A stretch of 64,000 nt of DNA from the NCBI GenBank assembly GCA_017523725.1, contig JAFWVY010000050.1:1-64000 (forward strand). The letters are read 5' to 3'. The notes under the pieces were generated by a model that saw nothing but the letters and a program-made list of their open reading frames with translations, did no database searches and was not told the DNA's origin. Positions within the stretch are counted from its first letter, which is position 1, and each line of letters begins with the position of its first letter. Both the position numbers and the translations under genes were made by a program. Source of the DNA: Bacteroidales bacterium. GTDB lineage: Bacteria; Bacteroidota; Bacteroidia; Bacteroidales; UBA4181. This document shows, piece after piece, positions 1 through 7,756 of this stretch.

Positions 1-53
1 GCTGTCATCCACACACAGACAAAGAGCATCAGTATCGAAAGGGTCTTGGACAT
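1..53 (-). CDS. Partial secreted protein, third member of a tandem family (5' end only)
   Basis: Only the first 17 or so codons lie inside the window. The reverse strand reads ATG at 53-51 followed by codons for MSKTLSILMLFVCVWMTA, nearly identical to the signal peptide of the gene at 800-1501 (MSKTLPILTLFVCVWMTA). An in-frame TAA lies four codons upstream of this ATG, so translation must begin here, which also helps fix the start of the neighbouring copy. The rest of the gene, and hence any function, is off the left edge. Confidence 0.75.
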   Translation of the reverse strand, partial: MSKTLSILMLFVCVWMT

Positions 54-113
54 GCCGGAGCGTTAAAAACAGGGATAAGATATAAAAAAAAATGACACGA
101 GAGATATATATGA

Positions 114-803
114 TTACAATTTCTTATTTCGCCCGTATTGCTCCCTAACCTTCCGCTTCGCTTCCCGGATCTGCTGCCGATAAGGCCGTGCGCTGCCATA
201 CAGGTATAGATTTTCATCCCAGGGGAACGGCAGGTCGGATGCAGTATAGTGGAACTCCAGCGGAAGCGTGATGAGTGGCTTGAAGTAGCTCGTTTCCTTA
301 AGGTTCAACGTACTGTCGGTAAGGGTGACAATGTCCACGCTGGCCACGTTGGTATAACTGGCCCAAACGTGCCCTGTAGGGAATCCCAGAATGTTATAAC
401 GATAGGCGATGTGTCTCCCGTTTTGGTTTGCACCAAGGACATCCGGCCAAAGAAGTTTGACATATTCCTCTCTGCCATTGACAGATACTATATCATAGAA
501 TTCTTGTCCAGGTTTAAAGAGATAAAATGGTTCGAAAAACAGATGTCCCCATTCGCCATTTGTGCGGATGCGCGTGAATATGGTATCACCGCGGAACATC
601 TTGTAGGTGAGGATGTGTCCATAGGGGTCCCAGTTCTCTTCCATCATCCACACATGTGCTTCGAGTGAGTCCATGGTGGTTGACACACCTGGCGCATCTG
701 ATGATATCTGCCCGGCAGCGGTGCCGGTTATTCCGACGAGGCAAAGACCTGCAGCAAGACACAGTATCCGTATCATTTTATTACAAAAGGAATGGTCTGT
801 CAT
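114..803 (-). CDS. Secreted protein of unknown function, tandem paralog A
   Basis: A 229-residue protein with an N-terminal signal peptide (hydrophobic stretch at residues 11-30, no lipobox Cys), so probably periplasmic or surface exposed. It shares the landmarks MDSLEAHVW, QNGRH and DLPFPWDEN with the gene at 800-1501, so the two are paralogs; DNA similarity is still visible around 650-680 versus 1365-1395. The ATG at 803-801 overlaps the TGA of the upstream copy by four bases (ATGA), implying translational coupling and supporting this start. I recognise no catalytic motif or named family. The C-terminus is basic (REAKRKVREQYGRNKKL). Confidence 0.8.
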   Translation of the reverse strand: MTDHSFCNKMIRILCLAAGLCLVGITGTAAGQISSDAPGVSTTMDSLEAHVWMMEENWDPYGHILTYKMFRGDTIFTRIRTNGEWGHLFFEPFYLFKPGQEFYDIVSVNGREEYVKLLWPDVLGANQNGRHIAYRYNILGFPTGHVWASYTNVASVDIVTLTDSTLNLKETSYFKPLITLPLEFHYTASDLPFPWDENLYLYGSARPYRQQIREAKRKVREQYGRNKKL

Positions 804-1501
804 CGTATGATAATTGGTTTATTGTACGTACTATCCCGGGGCCGGGACGGCTTTTTCGGAAAGTCAAAGAGTCCGCGGTCGATATTTTCATCCCAGGGGA
901 AAGGCAAATCGGTGGCGTGATACGTTGTGGTGAGGCTGCCGGCCAGCATTTCCGGCTCAGTGTAGTCGGCATTTCGCTTAACTGTCAGAACACTGTCATT
1001 CAGGCAAAGAATATCGAGACTGAACATAGCTCCCCTTACCATCCTCGACGAAGGCAATTCGGTCATAATGGGATGGGGATGAAACTCTCGGTGGTCGTAA
1101 TCAAGTACTATATGCCGGCCGTTCTGACGTTGTCCGACTCGGGAATAGAGAAACAGTATCTGATTATATGGGATAGTATTGGTGTCCATGATGTTTTCTT
1201 TCCCAGGAGTATAGAAGTAAAAAGGCTCAGAACTAATGGCATACCACTTTCCTCCGTCATAATATCTTCTGGAATAGATGATATTGTTGCGGAACATGAG
1301 GAATATCACACTACCACCGGCATAAGGAGAAACGGAGAAGGATTCTGGTCTCAGCGTGGTCCACACATGCGCTTCCAGCGAGTCCATGGTGGTCGGGGAC
1401 GCCTCCTTCGACCGGACGGACACGACATCATTCTTCGGTCTAGCGACAGCTGTCATCCACACACAGACAAAAAGAGTCAGAATCGGAAGAGTCTTGGACA
1501 T
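800..1501 (-). CDS. Secreted protein of unknown function, tandem paralog B
   Basis: A 233-residue protein starting MSKTLPILTLFVCVWMTA, a clear signal peptide. An in-frame ATG exists eight codons upstream (1525), but the homologous copy at the window edge has a stop codon just upstream of the matching MSKT, so 1501 is the better start. It shares MDSLEAHVW, QNGRHI and DLPFPWDEN with the downstream gene, which it overlaps by four bases. A degenerate -7-like sequence TATCTTGC lies at 1522-1529 on the reverse strand. Function unknown; a secreted, recently duplicated lineage-specific family is the most that can be said. Confidence 0.8.
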   Translation of the reverse strand: MSKTLPILTLFVCVWMTAVARPKNDVVSVRSKEASPTTMDSLEAHVWTTLRPESFSVSPYAGGSVIFLMFRNNIIYSRRYYDGGKWYAISSEPFYFYTPGKENIMDTNTIPYNQILFLYSRVGQRQNGRHIVLDYDHREFHPHPIMTELPSSRMVRGAMFSLDILCLNDSVLTVKRNADYTEPEMLAGSLTTTYHATDLPFPWDENIDRGLFDFPKKPSRPRDSTYNKPIIIR

Positions 1502-1614
1502 GGGAAATGGCTTACATCGTTGCAAGATACAGAAATAATTCGGATCGGAAAAAATATTATCTAATCAAGACCAGCCCACGCAAAGAAAATGATGACATTT
1601 CCTGAACTTGTTCC

Positions 1615-1622
1615 TATCTTTG
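1615..1622 (+). promoter_or_regulatory. -7 box of rarA promoter
   Basis: TATCTTTG matches the Bacteroidota -7 consensus TAnnTTTG and lies 22 bases before the rarA ATG, predicting a leader of about 16 nt. No good TTTG is seen at the -33 position. Confidence 0.6.
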
Positions 1623-1644
1623 CTTTTCCACAATCGCACACGCC

Positions 1645-2949
1645 ATGTCCACACCCATCAACCAGCCCCTCGCCGACCGCATGCGTCCCACCTCGCTGGA
1701 CCAGTACATCGGACAGCGTCATCTGGTGGGCGAAGGTGCCGTGCTGCACCGGATGATCACCTCCGGCAATCTGTCTTCGTTCATCCTCTGGGGCCCGCCC
1801 GGCGTCGGAAAGACCACGCTGGCACGTATCGCGGCCGAACAGCTGAACCGGCCGTTCTACATCCTGAGTGCGGTTTCGTCTGGGGTGAAGGACGTGCGCG
1901 AAACCATCGAACGGGCCCAGAAAAGCCAGTTTTTCAACGCCCCCTGCCCTGTCCTTTTCATCGACGAAATCCACCGGTTCAACAAGGCGCAGCAGGATTC
2001 GCTGCTGGCGGCCGTCGAACAGGGCATCGTCGTGCTCATCGGCGCCACTACGGAGAATCCGTCGTTCGAGGTCATCTCGCCGCTCCTGTCGCGCTGCCAG
2101 GTTTTTGTCCTGAAATCCTTGGAGAAGGCCGATCTGGAAACGCTGCTGGACCGTGCCATCCGCGAAGATTCCTATCTCAAGACGTTATCTATCAAGCTCG
2201 AAGAACGCGAGGCACTGCTGCGCATCTCGGGCGGAGACGCCCGGAAACTGCTCAATGCGCTGGAACTTGTCGTCATGGCCGAAGCGGACGGACCGGACGG
2301 TGCGGCGAAAGACATCGTCATCACCAACCAGAAAGTGCTCGACCGGGTGCAGGACAACATGGCCCTGTACGACAAGAAAGGCGAACAGCACTACGACATC
2401 ATTTCGGCGTTCATCAAGTCCATCCGTGGCGGCGACCCCAACGCGGCCGTGTATTATCTGGCACGCATGCTGGCCGGCGGCGAGGATCCGCTGTTCATCG
2501 CCCGGCGGCTGGTCATCCTGGCGGCCGAAGACATCGGGCTGGCCAACCCCAATGCCCTGCTCATCGCCAACAACTGTTTCCAGGCCGTGCATGCCATCGG
2601 CCTGCCGGAGGGGCGCATCCCACTGTCCGAAGCGGCCGTCTATCTGGCCTCGTCGCCCAAGAGCAATTCGGCCTACATGGCCATCGACACGGCGCTGCAG
2701 AAGGTCAGGGAGACCGGCGACCTGCCCGTCCCGCTGCATCTGCGCAATGCCCCGACACAACTGATGAAGGACATCGGCTATGCCAAGGACTACCGGTATG
2801 CCCACGACTATGCCGGCCATTTCGTCGATCAGGAGTTCCTGCCCGCCGCGTTGAGCGGCACGGCCTTCTATACGCCGCAGGACAACGCCCGCGAACACGA
2901 CATGCAGGCCCGGCTCCGGCAGTGGTGGCAGGGAAAATACGGCTATTGA
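1645..2949 (+). CDS. rarA: Replication-associated recombination protein A (RarA/MgsA), AAA+ ATPase
   Basis: RarA/MgsA/WRNIP1-family clamp-loader-like AAA+ ATPase acting at stalled replication forks in the cytoplasm. The 434-residue length is typical. It starts MSTPINQPLADRMRPTSLDQ, the family's usual opening, has Walker A GPPGVGKT at residues 50-57, Walker B LFIDEIHRFNK near 103-112, sensor 1 GATTENPSF near 133-141, and a C-terminal tetramerisation region with DIGLANP and LASSPKSNSAY. It sits alone before kdsA, with a promoter box at 1615-1622; kdsA has its own box after the rarA stop. Confidence 0.95.
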   Translation: MSTPINQPLADRMRPTSLDQYIGQRHLVGEGAVLHRMITSGNLSSFILWGPPGVGKTTLARIAAEQLNRPFYILSAVSSGVKDVRETIERAQKSQFFNAPCPVLFIDEIHRFNKAQQDSLLAAVEQGIVVLIGATTENPSFEVISPLLSRCQVFVLKSLEKADLETLLDRAIREDSYLKTLSIKLEEREALLRISGGDARKLLNALELVVMAEADGPDGAAKDIVITNQKVLDRVQDNMALYDKKGEQHYDIISAFIKSIRGGDPNAAVYYLARMLAGGEDPLFIARRLVILAAEDIGLANPNALLIANNCFQAVHAIGLPEGRIPLSEAAVYLASSPKSNSAYMAIDTALQKVRETGDLPVPLHLRNAPTQLMKDIGYAKDYRYAHDYAGHFVDQEFLPAALSGTAFYTPQDNAREHDMQARLRQWWQGKYGY

Positions 2950-2971
2950 CCGTCTCTTCCGCCCTTTTTCG

Positions 2972-2979
2972 TATTTTTG
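2972..2979 (+). promoter_or_regulatory. -7 box of kdsA promoter
   Basis: TATTTTTG, a match to TAnnTTTG, lies 20 bases before the kdsA ATG and after the rarA stop. An imperfect TATTG lies about 23 bases upstream. Confidence 0.55.
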
Positions 2980-2998
2980 TCTGTTCAACCGTTGCATC

Positions 2999-3817
2999 AT
3001 GATACAAACCATCCCCTATATCCGTCACACCGAAAGCGGCAACTTCTTTCTGATGGCCGGCCCGTGCGTCGTGGAAGGACGCGAGATGTGCTTCGAAATC
3101 GCCCGCACCATCCAGGCCATAACCGATGAATTGCAGATTCCTTTCATCTTCAAGGGCTCGTTCAAGAAAGCCAACCGGTCCCGGCTGGATTCCTTTACCG
3201 GCATCGGCGACAGGGAAGCGCTGGAGATTCTGGGTGAAATCCGTGAGACGCTGCATGTGCCCGTGGTGACCGACATCCACTGCGAGCATGATGCGGAGAT
3301 GGCGGCGCAATACGTGGATGTGCTGCAGATTCCGGCATTCCTGTCCAGACAGACAGACCTGCTGGTGGCGGCGGCACATACCGGCAAGGTCGTCAACATC
3401 AAGAAAGGGCAGTTCATGGCACCGCAGGCCATGCGCTATGCGGCCGACAAGATCGTCCAGTCGGGCAACAGCCGGGTGATGCTCACCGACCGGGGCACCA
3501 TGTTCGGCTACCAGGACCTGATTGTCGATTACCGGGGTATCTACGAAATGCGGAAGTTCGGATTCCCGGTGGTACTGGACATCACGCACTCCCTGCAACA
3601 GCCCAACCAGACCGCCGGCGTCACCGGCGGACAGCCGGAACTCATCGAGACGATTGCGATGGCCGGCATCGCAGCCCGGGCGGACGGCATTTTCCTGGAA
3701 ACCCACCCGGAACCCGCCAAGGCCAAATCTGACGGCGCCAACATGCTGCAACTCGACCGGCTCCGCGATCTGCTTACCAAACTGGTGAGCCTGCGTCAAA
3801 CGGTTATCAAACTCTGA
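2999..3817 (+). CDS. kdsA: 3-deoxy-8-phosphooctulonate synthase (KdsA)
   Basis: Condenses arabinose 5-phosphate with phosphoenolpyruvate to Kdo-8-phosphate, the first committed step of Kdo synthesis for the LPS inner core. The 272-residue length and sequence fit the DAHP/Kdo8P synthase class I barrel: LMAGPCVVEG near residue 18, FKGSFKKANRSRLDSFTG near 51 (the phosphate and substrate loop), VVTDIH near 91, DVLQIPAFLSRQTDL near 107 and DITHSLQQP near 196. The phosphatase for the following step, kdsC, is at 44.5-45.1 kb, not adjacent. The next gene starts three bases after the stop and is probably co-transcribed. Confidence 0.97.
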   Translation: MIQTIPYIRHTESGNFFLMAGPCVVEGREMCFEIARTIQAITDELQIPFIFKGSFKKANRSRLDSFTGIGDREALEILGEIRETLHVPVVTDIHCEHDAEMAAQYVDVLQIPAFLSRQTDLLVAAAHTGKVVNIKKGQFMAPQAMRYAADKIVQSGNSRVMLTDRGTMFGYQDLIVDYRGIYEMRKFGFPVVLDITHSLQQPNQTAGVTGGQPELIETIAMAGIAARADGIFLETHPEPAKAKSDGANMLQLDRLRDLLTKLVSLRQTVIKL

Positions 3818-3820
3818 CCC

Positions 3821-4354
3821 ATGGAAGAAGAAGGCGGCAGCATACTGATATACATCCTCTTCGGAATAGCCTACATTATTCTGCAGGTGGTCGGCGCGAA
3901 AAAGAGCAAAAAGCCGCGCAGGCCCGTGCCGCCGCAGACGATTCCGGACATGGAAGAGTTGCCCGACGATGCGACATGGGAAGACGAGACCGTCGGAACA
4001 CCTGACCCGGGAACGTCTGTCCCCGAAACACCGGTCTCAAGCCAGCCGATGCCCAGCCAGCCGGTACCAGCGCCAGAACCCGAAACAGTACCCGCCGCAC
4101 CTTTCTCCTATGACGACGACATCACGCAGGATTATTTCGAACGTGCCAGAGGGGAGCGGAAACCAGACTCTTTCGGCCATGTCTGGGAAAAAGTTGCCAA
4201 AAAGGCAGAGGCCCTGCGCAACACAAGTACAGACTCGGCCGACATGACCACCGGCGCTGGGGTGCTGGATGATTTCGACGCCCGCAAAGCGATACTGTAC
4301 GCCGAGATCCTGCGGCCCAAGTTCGACGGCGACCAGGAATCCGACCGATTCTAA
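3821..4354 (+). CDS. Small single-span membrane protein, unknown function
   Basis: A 177-residue protein with one N-terminal membrane segment (roughly residues 6-25, ILIYILFGIAYIILQVVG), a basic patch KKSKKPRR, and then a low-complexity region rich in Pro, Glu, Ser and Val (residues 35-90) leading to a charged C-terminus. The topology suggests a membrane-anchored cytoplasmic tail. It starts three bases after kdsA and is likely in its operon; the stop overlaps the stop of the convergent GH3 gene by four bases. I do not recognise a family and assign no function. Confidence 0.75.
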   Translation: MEEEGGSILIYILFGIAYIILQVVGAKKSKKPRRPVPPQTIPDMEELPDDATWEDETVGTPDPGTSVPETPVSSQPMPSQPVPAPEPETVPAAPFSYDDDITQDYFERARGERKPDSFGHVWEKVAKKAEALRNTSTDSADMTTGAGVLDDFDARKAILYAEILRPKFDGDQESDRF

Positions 4355-6540
4355 TACTCCGTTACTTCGATGGACTTCTTCAGGCGGATATCGGCCGAAG
4401 ACGCCCCCGCCTGCAATTCATACGTACCCGGCTGCACCACGTATCCCTGTTCGCCGACGCTCCAGTAGGCCAACTGTTCTCCCTTGATTCTGCAAGTCAC
4501 CTGCCGGGTTTCGCCGGCCTTCAACGACACACGCGCAAAGGCCACCAGGAACCGTTCGGGCCGTTGCATGAACATGCGCGGCGGATGGATGTACACCTGC
4601 ACGACTTCGTCGCCGTCGCGCGTACCGGTATTGGTCACATTCAGCGTCACTTCAAGCATCCCGCCTTCGCCGGCCAGCGATTCGCTGTCGGTTTGCAAAT
4701 CGGCATATTCGAAGGTCGTATAGCTCAGTCCGTGGCCGAAGGCATAAAGCGGTTCGCCTTTCAGATACATGTAGGTGAAACCCTTCGTGATGTCGTATTC
4801 GTCCACCGGCGGCACCTGCGATTCCGAGGCATACATGGTATAGGGCAACCGACCTGCCGGATTGCAGTCGCCAAAGAGTACGGAGGCGATGGCGTCGCCC
4901 TGCTGCTCCGCGCCCAGCCAGCCCTGCAACACGGCCGCAGCATGCTCTTTGACCCACGGCACAGTCAGCGGACCGCCGCTCATCAGCACCACGATGGTCT
5001 TCGGATTAGCCGCACAGACCGCTTCCACCAAAGCCTGCTCGGCTTCGGGCAGGCCGAGCGAGGTCCGGTCATGGCCTTCGTCTTCGATGGCGCGCGATGT
5101 GCCGACAAAGACCACCGCCACATCGGCCTGTTTGGCTGCCGCCACGGCCGCAGCCAGTGCGGCGGCCGGATCGCCGGCCTCTGCAGCGCCGAGCTGCTTT
5201 GCATAGGTCTTCTCGGCATCAATCATCGGCAAATCGCATCCGACGGCGTGCAGCACCTTGACGCTCTTGCCGGCTTTGTTCCGGATGCCCTGCAACGGTG
5301 TGACTGCATCCTGGATCTTGCCACTGTAACGGTTCTGTATCATCCGGTCGGCATGGGGGCCGATGACCGCTACCGTCTTGACAGCATCACCGAGCGGCAG
5401 GATGCCGTCCCGGTTGGTCAGGAGCACCACTGCCTCCTGTGCGGTGCGGAGCGACACGGCCCGGTGCTCTGCACTGCGGATGATGTCCGGTGAAAGCGAT
5501 GCATACGGGCTCGCGGACGGGTCGTCGAACTCGCCCAGCAGGAAACGGACGCGCAGCACACGCCGGAGCGCATCGTCCAGCCGCGTTTCGCGCAGCAGCC
5601 CTTGCTCCACCGCCTGCGGAATGAACGAACTGAACTCCTTGTCCGAGAAATCGCAGCCGGCATTGAGGGCCTTGGCCACGGCCTCCGGGTATTCCATTTC
5701 GCCCTTCTCATGCCCTTCGACCATCTGTTTGATGCCATCGTAGTCCGATACCACAAAACCCTTGAAGCCCCAGGTATTTTTCAGGATATCCGTCAGCAAC
5801 AGCCGGTTGATGGTCGAAGGCACACTGTTCACCGCGTTGTAGGAGGCCATGACGGACATGGCGCCCCCGTCCACCACACAGTCGCGGAAATGCGGCAGCC
5901 AGTATTCGTACAGCATCCGCTCGGACACCATGGCATTCAGTGACATCCGGCCAGTCTCCACATTGTTTACGGCAAAGTGCTTCAAGGTGGCAGCCACTTT
6001 CAGATGGTCCGGATCGTCGCCCTGCAGGCCCTTTACATAGGCCACACCGATGCGGCCGGTCAGGAAATTGTCTTCGCCGAAGCATTCCGCGATGCGGCCC
6101 CAATAAGGATTGCGGCTGATGTTGATCACCGGGGAACGGTAGAACAGCCCCTTTTTCTCCCCCTTGAAATCGGCATCGGAACGCCAGCCATTGTAAATGG
6201 CCCTGGCCTCGTCCGAAATCACGGAAGCCGCCTCCCGGATCAACAGGGTATCCCATGTCGCAGCCATGGCGATCGGGACCGGGAACTGGGTTGTCGGACT
6301 GTCCCAGACGACACCGTTCAGGCATTGGTTCCAGCCGTCGGCAAAGATGCCCAGCCGTTCGACCGGCTGTGATTTGTCCAGCACATTTGCTTTCTCGGAC
6401 AGGGTCATGCGGCCCAGGAGGTCGTTGACACGTACCTCGACCGGCTGTGAAGCATCGAGATAGAGCGGTGTTTCCGCCGCTGCGGGCAGCACGGTCAGGA
6501 TCAGGGACAGCACGCAAAACGTGGAGAGGATTCTTTTCAT
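4351..6540 (-). CDS. Family 3 glycoside hydrolase, beta-glucosidase-like (BglX type)
   Basis: Secreted exo-acting glycosidase of GH3; the exact substrate (beta-glucoside, xyloside or other) cannot be read from sequence. The 729-residue protein has a signal peptide (MKRILSTFCVLSLILTVLPAAAE), the N-terminal barrel with KHFAVNN and VSDYDG, where D266 is the expected nucleophile, the C-terminal sandwich domain with EDEGHDRTSLGLP in the acid/base region, and a C-terminal fibronectin-III-like domain (NVTNTGTRDGDEVVQVY). An ATG 24 bases upstream (6564) is rejected because it falls in the -7 box at 6562-6569, which would give a leader of about 15 nt to the ATG at 6540. No SusC/SusD pair is adjacent. 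Confidence 0.92.
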   Translation of the reverse strand: MKRILSTFCVLSLILTVLPAAAETPLYLDASQPVEVRVNDLLGRMTLSEKANVLDKSQPVERLGIFADGWNQCLNGVVWDSPTTQFPVPIAMAATWDTLLIREAASVISDEARAIYNGWRSDADFKGEKKGLFYRSPVINISRNPYWGRIAECFGEDNFLTGRIGVAYVKGLQGDDPDHLKVAATLKHFAVNNVETGRMSLNAMVSERMLYEYWLPHFRDCVVDGGAMSVMASYNAVNSVPSTINRLLLTDILKNTWGFKGFVVSDYDGIKQMVEGHEKGEMEYPEAVAKALNAGCDFSDKEFSSFIPQAVEQGLLRETRLDDALRRVLRVRFLLGEFDDPSASPYASLSPDIIRSAEHRAVSLRTAQEAVVLLTNRDGILPLGDAVKTVAVIGPHADRMIQNRYSGKIQDAVTPLQGIRNKAGKSVKVLHAVGCDLPMIDAEKTYAKQLGAAEAGDPAAALAAAVAAAKQADVAVVFVGTSRAIEDEGHDRTSLGLPEAEQALVEAVCAANPKTIVVLMSGGPLTVPWVKEHAAAVLQGWLGAEQQGDAIASVLFGDCNPAGRLPYTMYASESQVPPVDEYDITKGFTYMYLKGEPLYAFGHGLSYTTFEYADLQTDSESLAGEGGMLEVTLNVTNTGTRDGDEVVQVYIHPPRMFMQRPERFLVAFARVSLKAGETRQVTCRIKGEQLAYWSVGEQGYVVQPGTYELQAGASSADIRLKKSIEVTEY

Positions 6541-6561
6541 GGTATTGGGGATATGTTCTTG

Positions 6562-6569
6562 CAAAGATA
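6562..6569 (-). promoter_or_regulatory. -7 box of the GH3 gene promoter
   Basis: The reverse strand reads TATCTTTG just upstream of the GH3 ATG at 6540 and just after the response-regulator stop, so the hydrolase appears to have its own promoter rather than rely on readthrough. Confidence 0.55.
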
Positions 6570-6577
6570 CATTTTTT

Positions 6578-7279
6578 TCAACGCGGGACGACCTTCAGCA
6601 CATAGCCCGTCGATTTGATGGACTCCAGCGACACTGAAACATCAGCCGACAGGTATTTCCGGATATGTGATATGGCACGGTCACGGCTGTTCGTGTTCAT
6701 TTCCCAGCCGGGGTCGCAGCACCGCAGCAGTTCCTGATGCGATACCACATGGTTGATACGCGCGCACAGCATCTCCAGGATCCGGGACTCGGACCGGGGC
6801 AGCCTGTGGGATATACCGTACACGTCCAGCGTCTGGAGTTCCGCATCGAATACACTGCCCGCACCGATACGGAAAACCCTGTGAAGCATCTTCACCTGTT
6901 CCGCCTGCCATATCAGACGTTCGAGACGGATCCAGCCCTCGCCGGACATCGTGTGTTTCCAGATGCATTCATCAGCCCCGGCCCGGAACGCCATGGCCAT
7001 GTTGACGGGCTGCGGATCGTCATACAGGCATACAACCGTCAATTGGCGGCTCGCCTCCCGCAGCCTCCGCACCAGTTCCTGCAGGCTGTCCGTCATAAAA
7101 TCCGCTGTCAGGAGGACAATGTCCGGCAGATGATGCTGATAAGCGTTCCAGAGGTCTTGCCAATGTGTCACGGCGGAAAACTTCAGGACACCGGCATGTT
7201 TTTTTTGTGCATACAGCGAAATGCTCCGCGCAAAATCTTCGTCAGGTTCGACGAACAGAATAGAAAGGCCGTTTTTCAT
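6578..7279 (-). CDS. Atypical OmpR-family response regulator lacking the phospho-acceptor Asp
   Basis: A 233-residue protein with an N-terminal receiver-like domain (about 1-125) and a C-terminal winged-helix DNA-binding domain of the Trans_reg_C type (about 138-232; LPRSESRILEMLCARIN, then SRDRAISHIRKYLS and IKSTGYVLKV). The receiver is degenerate: after PDIVLL the expected Asp is Thr58, one of the two N-terminal acidic residues is Pro12 (VEPDED), and the conserved switch Thr is replaced (VVCLYDD), though the late Lys is kept (ADECIWKH). Phosphorylation-independent control is therefore likely. No histidine kinase is adjacent. The target is unknown; the GH3 gene immediately downstream and the leader region upstream are candidates. 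A TATCTTTG box at 7537-7544 could drive it with a leader of about 250 nt. Confidence 0.85.
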   Translation of the reverse strand: MKNGLSILFVEPDEDFARSISLYAQKKHAGVLKFSAVTHWQDLWNAYQHHLPDIVLLTADFMTDSLQELVRRLREASRQLTVVCLYDDPQPVNMAMAFRAGADECIWKHTMSGEGWIRLERLIWQAEQVKMLHRVFRIGAGSVFDAELQTLDVYGISHRLPRSESRILEMLCARINHVVSHQELLRCCDPGWEMNTNSRDRAISHIRKYLSADVSVSLESIKSTGYVLKVVPR

Positions 7280-7536
7280 AAAGATAATAATTCAACTCTC
7301 AGTTCATAGTTTTTTGGATACTCGTGCACGACGAAATGGGTCTTTCATGGATGGCCGTTGCCGGATTATACAGACACGCGGGGCCGACATTTCGTCATAA
7401 AGTCCATAAAGACTTGAGAGACAGGAGATCCAAAGACGATATAAATATCAGAATACGCACCTTGCACGATTCTACTACAATATACGTAATTTCTGGTTAA
7501 TTACCTAACAAAGCTGGATTCACAGACAGAAAAAAA

Positions 7537-7544
7537 CAAAGATA
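7537..7544 (-). promoter_or_regulatory. Leftward -7 box upstream of the response regulator
   Basis: Reverse strand TATCTTTG. A start near 7530 would give the response-regulator gene a leader of about 250 nt or a separate small RNA. No TTTG is evident at -33. Confidence 0.4.
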
Positions 7545-7583
7545 AAACAAGGAAAAAACATGAATGGATTACTATTGTAGTAC

Positions 7584-7591
7584 TACCTTTG
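7584..7591 (+). promoter_or_regulatory. Rightward -7 box upstream of htpG
   Basis: TACCTTTG matches TAnnTTTG. The predicted start near 7598 places a terminator-like hairpin (7636-7676) between promoter and gene. Confidence 0.5.
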
Positions 7592-7635
7592 CATACGTAG
7601 CAATACATTTAACGACTACCAACTACTGCTTCCCT

Positions 7636-7676
7636 GAACGGGCCTGCGCTCTCTCCGCGGCCCGTTCTCTTTTTCT
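7636..7676 (+). terminator. Terminator-like hairpin in the htpG leader (attenuator or small-RNA end)
   Basis: GAACGGGCC (7636-7644) pairs perfectly with GGCCCGTTC (7659-7667) around a 14-base loop and is followed by TCTTTTTCT. It lies 45 bases downstream of the rightward -7 box and about 80 bases before the htpG ATG, so it should end most transcripts at about 75-80 nt unless antiterminated. Confidence 0.6.
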
Positions 7677-7756
7677 GCCGGATGCGACAAATTGACAGCC
7701 GCCGGCGGTTGGCATACCGTTTGAAACCGGGCGGACGGACTTTTAACATATACACC

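Larger units (their letters stand above)
7280..7756. other. Gene-free 477-base region between the response regulator and htpG
   Basis: No convincing protein gene is seen. It holds a 9-base inverted repeat (GACGAAATG at 7330-7338, CATTTCGTC at 7388-7396), a leftward -7 box (7537-7544), a rightward -7 box (7584-7591), and a GC-rich hairpin followed by a T-run at 7636-7676 ahead of htpG. The layout suggests long leaders or a small RNA rather than empty spacer. Confidence 0.6.

Noticed and set aside
249-1564. Forward open frames over the tandem paralog region
   Set aside because: They lie opposite two genes with matching signal peptides and mutual similarity; no promoter or homology supports the forward frames.
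7280-7756. tRNA or other standard RNA gene in the longest gene-free stretch
   Set aside because: No cloverleaf, CCA end or T-loop GTTCGA-like motif is visible; only promoter boxes and a terminator-like hairpin are supported.
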